From Candidatus Parcubacteria bacterium (GTDB lineage: Bacteria; Patescibacteriota; Minisyncoccia; Minisyncoccales; PEYH01): 26,255 nucleotides of DNA. Where the stretch lies: NCBI GenBank assembly GCA_026395615.1, contig JAPLYH010000043.1, positions 1-26,255 of the forward strand. Direction: 5' to 3'. Position 1 is the stretch's first letter. Each line of letters opens with the position of its first letter. Positions 23,134-26,255 of the stretch are shown in pieces. The notes beneath the pieces are model-generated. The model was given only the letters and a program-made list of their open reading frames with translations, ran no database searches and had not been told where the DNA came from. Position numbers and translations under genes: made by a program.

Positions 23134-23268
23134 TTATACAGTAATTCTTTTTCTACCTTTTTGTCTTCTTCTTTGTAAAACCTTGCTCCCATCACTGGTT
23201 TGAGAGCGTTTCAAAAATCCATGTTTTTTCTTTCTCTTCTTTTTATTTTGTTTATATGTAATGGCCAT
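23134..23268 (-). CDS. rpmH: 50S ribosomal protein L34
   Basis: Translating the minus strand from ATG 23268 gives 44 residues. The protein has the L34 signature: a basic start with KRKKKHGFLKR, then QTSDGSKVLQRRRQKGRKRI and a final TV. Length and composition fit L34 exactly. L34 is a small 23S rRNA-binding protein. The gene heads the rpmH-rnpA-yidC-jag operon divergent from dnaA, its normal bacterial place. A strong promoter lies at 23310-23338. It has no Shine-Dalgarno. It is easily missed because of its size and the longer open frame covering part of it. Confidence 0.95.
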   Translation of the reverse strand: MAITYKQNKKKRKKKHGFLKRSQTSDGSKVLQRRRQKGRKRITV

Positions 23269-23309
23269 ATGTCAATTAAATTAATTTCTATTTTGTATTT
23301 TGTTTAACC

Positions 23310-23338
23310 AGTATAATCGGTAAAAACCTATAAGTCAA
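23310..23338 (-). promoter_or_regulatory. rpmH operon promoter
   Basis: Minus strand TTGACT (23338-23333), a 17-bp spacer and TATACT (23315-23310) match consensus at 5 of 6 bases in each box. The start is expected about 35 nt before the rpmH ATG. On the plus strand a TATAAT (23312-23317) overlaps the same -10, but without a good -35. Confidence 0.75.
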
Positions 23339-23366
23339 ACGATTCATTCCCCACATAACTCCCATT

Positions 23367-23386
23367 TTATTCACATTTTTTCAACA
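23367..23386 (+). promoter_or_regulatory. DnaA boxes upstream of dnaA
   Basis: TTATTCACA (23367-23375) is a full match to the DnaA box consensus TTATNCACA. TTTTCAACA (23378-23386) is a weaker copy 2 bp downstream, and TTCCCCACA at 23347-23355 matches 7 of 9. Lying between the rpmH and dnaA promoters, they suggest DnaA autoregulation or a secondary origin element. Confidence 0.6.
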
Positions 23387-23418
23387 GCCCCCTCCAATTT
23401 ACGCGGAAAACCATTGAT

Positions 23419-23447
23419 TTGCCTTTTAAAAAAATATAGCATAGTAT
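23419..23447 (+). promoter_or_regulatory. Possible dnaA promoter
   Basis: TTGCCT (23419-23424), a 17-bp spacer and TAGTAT (23442-23447) precede dnaA. The leader would be about 25 nt without a Shine-Dalgarno. The -10 matches 4 of 6; an overlapping TATAGC is an alternative. Confidence 0.4.
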
Positions 23448-23478
23448 GAAAGATTGAGATTAACCTTCTTCTAACCCT

Positions 23479-24834
23479 ATGAATAAAGAAGAGCTCTGGC
23501 AAGCAATATTGTCCCAAATCCAGTTTAATATTTCCCAAGCGAATTTTAGCACTTGGTTCAAGAATACTTATATTCTTTCAAAGGATAATGGGTCAATAAT
23601 TATAGCTGTGCCTAATAATTTTTCAAAAGAGTGGTTAGAAAAAAAATACAATAAACTCATTTTAAGCGGATTAGAGGAATTAAATGAAAGAGTAAAAACA
23701 ATAGAGTACAAAGTAATAAATATCCCTGCCCCTCAGGTACCTAAAGTATCTAATAAATCCGGGTTGGTTACTGTCAACCAATTGGAATTAGAAGAATTAA
23801 CTCTTGATAAATATACTAACCTTAATCCTAAATACACTTTTGACAATTTTGTAGTTGGTCCATTTAATGAATTAGCGCATGCCGCAGGATGGGCAGTTAG
23901 CCAAAAACCGGGTTTAGCATATAATCCGTTTTTTGTTTATGGTGGAGTAGGGCTCGGAAAAACCCACCTTTTACAAGCTATTGGAAACAAGGTGGGTGAA
24001 CAATTCTCAAAAAAGAAGATAAGGTATGTGTCCTCTGAAAGATTCATATCTGGCGTTATCAGTGCTATAAAAAACCAAACAATTGATGAATTTAAAAATA
24101 CTTACCGGAATTTTGATATGCTAATAATTGACGATATTCAGTTTTTAGCAGGCAAAGAAAAAACCCAGGAAGAATTCTTCCATCTTTTTAATGTTTTATA
24201 TGAAGCCAATAAACAAATCATTATTTCATCTGACAGACCACCAAAGGCAATTTCCGCCCTTGAGGAGCGACTTCGCTCAAGATTCGAAGGGGGAATGATT
24301 ACAGACATCGGCACTCCTGATTTTGAAAGCCGGATTGCTATCTTGAAGCAAAAGATTCAAGAAAAGAAAACAGGAATTAGTGAAGAGGTTTTAGCATACA
24401 TTGCCTCCAATATTCAAAAAAATGTAAGGGAATTAGAAGGGGCGCTAAAAGCATTGGCTGCCTGGAAACAACTCCATAATCAAGACATTGACCTTGAACT
24501 TGCGAAAAAGATATTAAAGAAAACAATAAATCCCCAGCCAAAAGGGCTTAATCCTCAAAAAATAATTGCCGTTGTCGCAGATTTCTATAATTTAAAAGAA
24601 AAAGATTTATTTATCAGTTCAAGAAAAAAAGAAATTGTTAAGCCCCGCCAAATAGCAATGTATTTCCTAAGAGAGGAATTGAAAAGTTCTTTCCCTTTTA
24701 TAGGTAAAAAATTCGGTGGGAAAGATCATACAACCGCTATTTACGCTTGCGAAAAAATTTCAAAAGAAATAATGGAAAATGAACAATTAGCAGGAGAAAT
24801 AACAGTAATCAAAGAAAAGATTTACGCATATTGA
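23479..24834 (+). CDS. dnaA: Chromosomal replication initiator DnaA
   Basis: The 451-residue protein has all four domains: N-terminal domain I (LWQAILSQIQFNISQANFSTWF), a short linker, AAA+ domain III and DNA-binding domain IV. Domain III has Walker A GGVGLGKTH (about 155-163) and Walker B LIIDDIQF (about 215-222). Domain IV carries the box-recognition signature FGGKDHTTAIYA (about 412-423). DnaA-ATP binds origin boxes and melts the adjacent AT-rich DNA. DnaA boxes lie both upstream and in the 245-bp spacer to dnaN. The signature is close to canonical (K for the usual R after GG), although most of the origin boxes are variants. Confidence 0.98.
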   Translation: MNKEELWQAILSQIQFNISQANFSTWFKNTYILSKDNGSIIIAVPNNFSKEWLEKKYNKLILSGLEELNERVKTIEYKVINIPAPQVPKVSNKSGLVTVNQLELEELTLDKYTNLNPKYTFDNFVVGPFNELAHAAGWAVSQKPGLAYNPFFVYGGVGLGKTHLLQAIGNKVGEQFSKKKIRYVSSERFISGVISAIKNQTIDEFKNTYRNFDMLIIDDIQFLAGKEKTQEEFFHLFNVLYEANKQIIISSDRPPKAISALEERLRSRFEGGMITDIGTPDFESRIAILKQKIQEKKTGISEEVLAYIASNIQKNVRELEGALKALAAWKQLHNQDIDLELAKKILKKTINPQPKGLNPQKIIAVVADFYNLKEKDLFISSRKKEIVKPRQIAMYFLREELKSSFPFIGKKFGGKDHTTAIYACEKISKEIMENEQLAGEITVIKEKIYAY

Positions 24835-25079
24835 ATATGATAGATGTGGAAAACCTGTTAAAAAGAACTTGGTATCAATATGAATAATGTGTTGATAAAA
24901 AGAGACCCTGAAATCGCTTAAAAATCATCCCCGATTAATCAAGTAATTATCAACTGATTTATCAACCAAGTTATCAACTTTCTTTCCCCAAAACCAATCC
25001 TTGTAAGCTATAGAAATATAATTAAAATGAACTTATAAATCGGGTATATAATAGTAATAATTAATGTATTAATTAAGAT
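24835..25079 (+). other. Probable oriC between dnaA and dnaN
   Basis: The spacer holds three same-direction TTATCAAC-type boxes at 24947-24955, 24959-24967 and 24971-24979, spaced exactly 12 bp. An inverted copy TGTTGATAA lies at 24890-24898, and TGTGGAAAA (24845-24853, complement TTTTCCACA) is 8 of 9 to the classic box. Downstream from about 25008 lies a very AT-rich tract with TAG/TAA-type triplets (25046-25064), suited to unwinding and possibly a DnaA-trio-like element. Placement between dnaA and dnaN with divergent gene orientation around the region supports an origin. Confidence 0.72.
25047..25052 (+). promoter_or_regulatory. Possible dnaN -10 box
   Basis: TATAAT is a perfect -10 hexamer 27 nt before the dnaN ATG, but no -35 is visible 17 bp upstream. 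It also lies in the AT-rich unwinding tract, where such hexamers arise easily. Confidence 0.35.
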
Positions 25080-26213
25080 ATGAAGATAATAATACTTAAA
25101 GAAAAATTGGCTAAGGGTTTAAGCATCGTGGAAAAAATAACCGGTCGGAATTTAACTCTTCCGATTCTAAATAATGTTTTGATTTCTACGGAAGATAATT
25201 CTTTAAGACTCTCAACTACCGATCTTGAATTAGGAATCAGTTATTGGGGACTTGCTAAAGTTGAAGAAAAAGGAGAAATCACAATTCCCGTAAGAACTCT
25301 TTCGGGATTTGTTTCCCTTCTTGGGGAAGAGAAAATAACAATAGAGAGTAAAGAAAAAACCCTTTATTTAAAAGGAGAAAATTATAAGACTCAAATAAAA
25401 GGGCTTGATTCTAAGGATTTTCCGATTATTCCAGAGGTTGTGTCGGATAATTGGATTGAATTTGATGCTATTTCTTTTTGCAGGGGAATAGCTCAAGTAA
25501 TGGATTTTTGCGCTCTTACCCAATCAAGACCGGAACTGTCTGGAATATATTTTTCTTTTCAAAAAAATATAGCTAAAATCGTTGCTACCGACAGTTTTCG
25601 TTTAGCAGAAAAAACGATTGTTCTGGACGGAGCAATGAATGGAATAAATAATTCACAATCATTTATTTTACCAAGAAATGCTGTCAGGGAATTGGTAAAC
25701 ATTTTTTCCGAACATAATGGAAAAATTAAATTTTATTTTTCCCCAAGCCAAGTTATGATTGAGAGTTATATTGACGAAACTCAAAATCCTCAGGCAAGGT
25801 TAGTTTCCCGGTTAATTGAAGGAGAATACCCTGATTATGAAGCTGTAATACCGAAAGAATTTAAAACCCAAATAGTTTTACCCAAAGAAGAATTTATGAG
25901 CCAGATTAAAATAGCTAGCTTATTTAGTGGAAGAACTAATGAGGTTAAATTAGTAATAAGTCCTAAAAAAGGAAATGTTTTAATATCATCTCAAAGTGTT
26001 GATTTAGGCGAGACGGAATCAAAAATGGCAATAGAAGCAAAGGGAGATGATGTTGAAATAAGTTTTAATTATAAGTTCTTATATGAGGGTCTGAATCAAA
26101 TGAGGTCGGAAAAAATCATGCTTAACCTCAATGGACAAGATGGACCTGGGGTTTTAAAGCCAAGTGATGATTCAAATTATCTTTATGTGATAATGCCGAT
26201 TAAGGCCTCTTAA
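25080..26213 (+). CDS. dnaN: DNA polymerase III beta subunit (sliding clamp)
   Basis: The 377-residue protein shows the three-domain beta-clamp pattern. Domain I begins MKIIILKEKLAKGLSIVEKI and contains LPILNNVLI and TTDLELGI. The middle has SRPELSGIYF and VATDSFRLAEK. Domain III ends with LNGQDGPGVLKPSDDSNYLYVIMPIK, the usual C-terminal clamp segment. The dimer encircles DNA and tethers the replicative polymerase. Its place downstream of dnaA across the probable origin is standard. Its stop codon overlaps the next ATG (TAATG), so the following gene is probably coupled. Confidence 0.97.
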   Translation: MKIIILKEKLAKGLSIVEKITGRNLTLPILNNVLISTEDNSLRLSTTDLELGISYWGLAKVEEKGEITIPVRTLSGFVSLLGEEKITIESKEKTLYLKGENYKTQIKGLDSKDFPIIPEVVSDNWIEFDAISFCRGIAQVMDFCALTQSRPELSGIYFSFQKNIAKIVATDSFRLAEKTIVLDGAMNGINNSQSFILPRNAVRELVNIFSEHNGKIKFYFSPSQVMIESYIDETQNPQARLVSRLIEGEYPDYEAVIPKEFKTQIVLPKEEFMSQIKIASLFSGRTNEVKLVISPKKGNVLISSQSVDLGETESKMAIEAKGDDVEISFNYKFLYEGLNQMRSEKIMLNLNGQDGPGVLKPSDDSNYLYVIMPIKAS

Positions 26214-26255
26214 TGTTTGAACCAATATCAAGAATTCTAAATAAAAGGGCTGGAA
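26213..26255 (+). CDS. 5' fragment of a gene, possibly DUF721/DciA-type
   Basis: An ATG overlaps the dnaN stop (TAATG) and stays open to the window end. The 14 visible residues are MFEPISRILNKRAG. Short aromatic-plus-helix starts of this kind (M-F/W-x-x-I-x-x-I/L, then basic) occur in DUF721/DciA proteins, which aid loading of the replicative helicase and sit in origin clusters of some phyla. RecF, often found here, does not fit these residues in my reading. The fragment is too short for firm assignment. Confidence 0.4.
   Translation, partial: MFEPISRILNKRAG

Noticed and set aside
23133..23195. Upstream in-frame extension of rnpA
   Set aside because: It overlaps the confidently identified rpmH and does not resemble RnpA N-termini.
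24835..25079. CRISPR-like reading of the regularly spaced TTATCAAC repeats
   Set aside because: Repeat and period (9 and 12 bp) are far too short for CRISPR; DnaA boxes explain them in this position.

Overview
The window is AT-rich chromosomal DNA from a bacterium with a reduced genome. It is most likely a member of the Candidate Phyla Radiation (Patescibacteria, Parcubacteria-like). The reasons are compact genes with short spacers or overlaps, almost no Shine-Dalgarno sequences, a short YidC and a Jag without its N-terminal domain. A type IV secretion (T4SS)-like locus of the PrgI/VirB4/pilin-fusion kind also fits. This placement is an inference from gene content; no rRNA is present to confirm it.

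Layout. (1) 1-3078: a structured upstream region, then rpsO, a NYN-domain RNase-like gene and pnp in one tight operon. (2) 3173-6074: a large coiled-coil, single-pass membrane protein and a DksA/TraR zinc-finger regulator, closed by a GNRA-loop terminator. (3) 6156-9697: a ComM-like AAA+ ATPase with a leaderless-type promoter, a convergent LysM/M23 envelope peptidase, and rsmA (ksgA). (4) 9734-21598: a T4SS-like locus encoding a VirB6/TrbL-like membrane protein, a small helical protein, PrgI/VirB3-like, a split VirB4 (N-terminal piece plus ATPase), a two-helix membrane protein, and two tandem secreted proteins. Each secreted protein carries a VirB2-type pilin core fused to a large extracellular domain. 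A compositionally foreign SPFH/band-7 gene (about 50% GC) sits inside this locus on the opposite strand, with its own perfect-consensus promoter, a strong Shine-Dalgarno and a terminator. (5) 21595-26255: the origin region, with rpmH-rnpA-yidC-jag on the minus strand and dnaA-oriC-dnaN on the plus strand, followed by the first codons of a possible DUF721/DciA-type gene.

How the parts fit: the origin cluster supplies replication initiation and membrane-protein insertion. The rpsO operon couples ribosome assembly with RNA turnover. The T4SS-like genes could build an envelope-spanning apparatus or pilus presenting unusually large surface domains; no relaxase or VirD4 coupling protein is seen here. 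ComM (natural transformation in other bacteria) and the LysM/M23 hydrolase lie close by but are not clearly co-transcribed with it.

The items most worth a second look are the foreign SPFH cassette, the paired pilin-fusion proteins, the 12-bp-phased variant DnaA boxes between dnaA and dnaN, an in-frame stop at codon 3 of the VirB4 N-terminal gene, and the SD-less, partly leaderless expression style.
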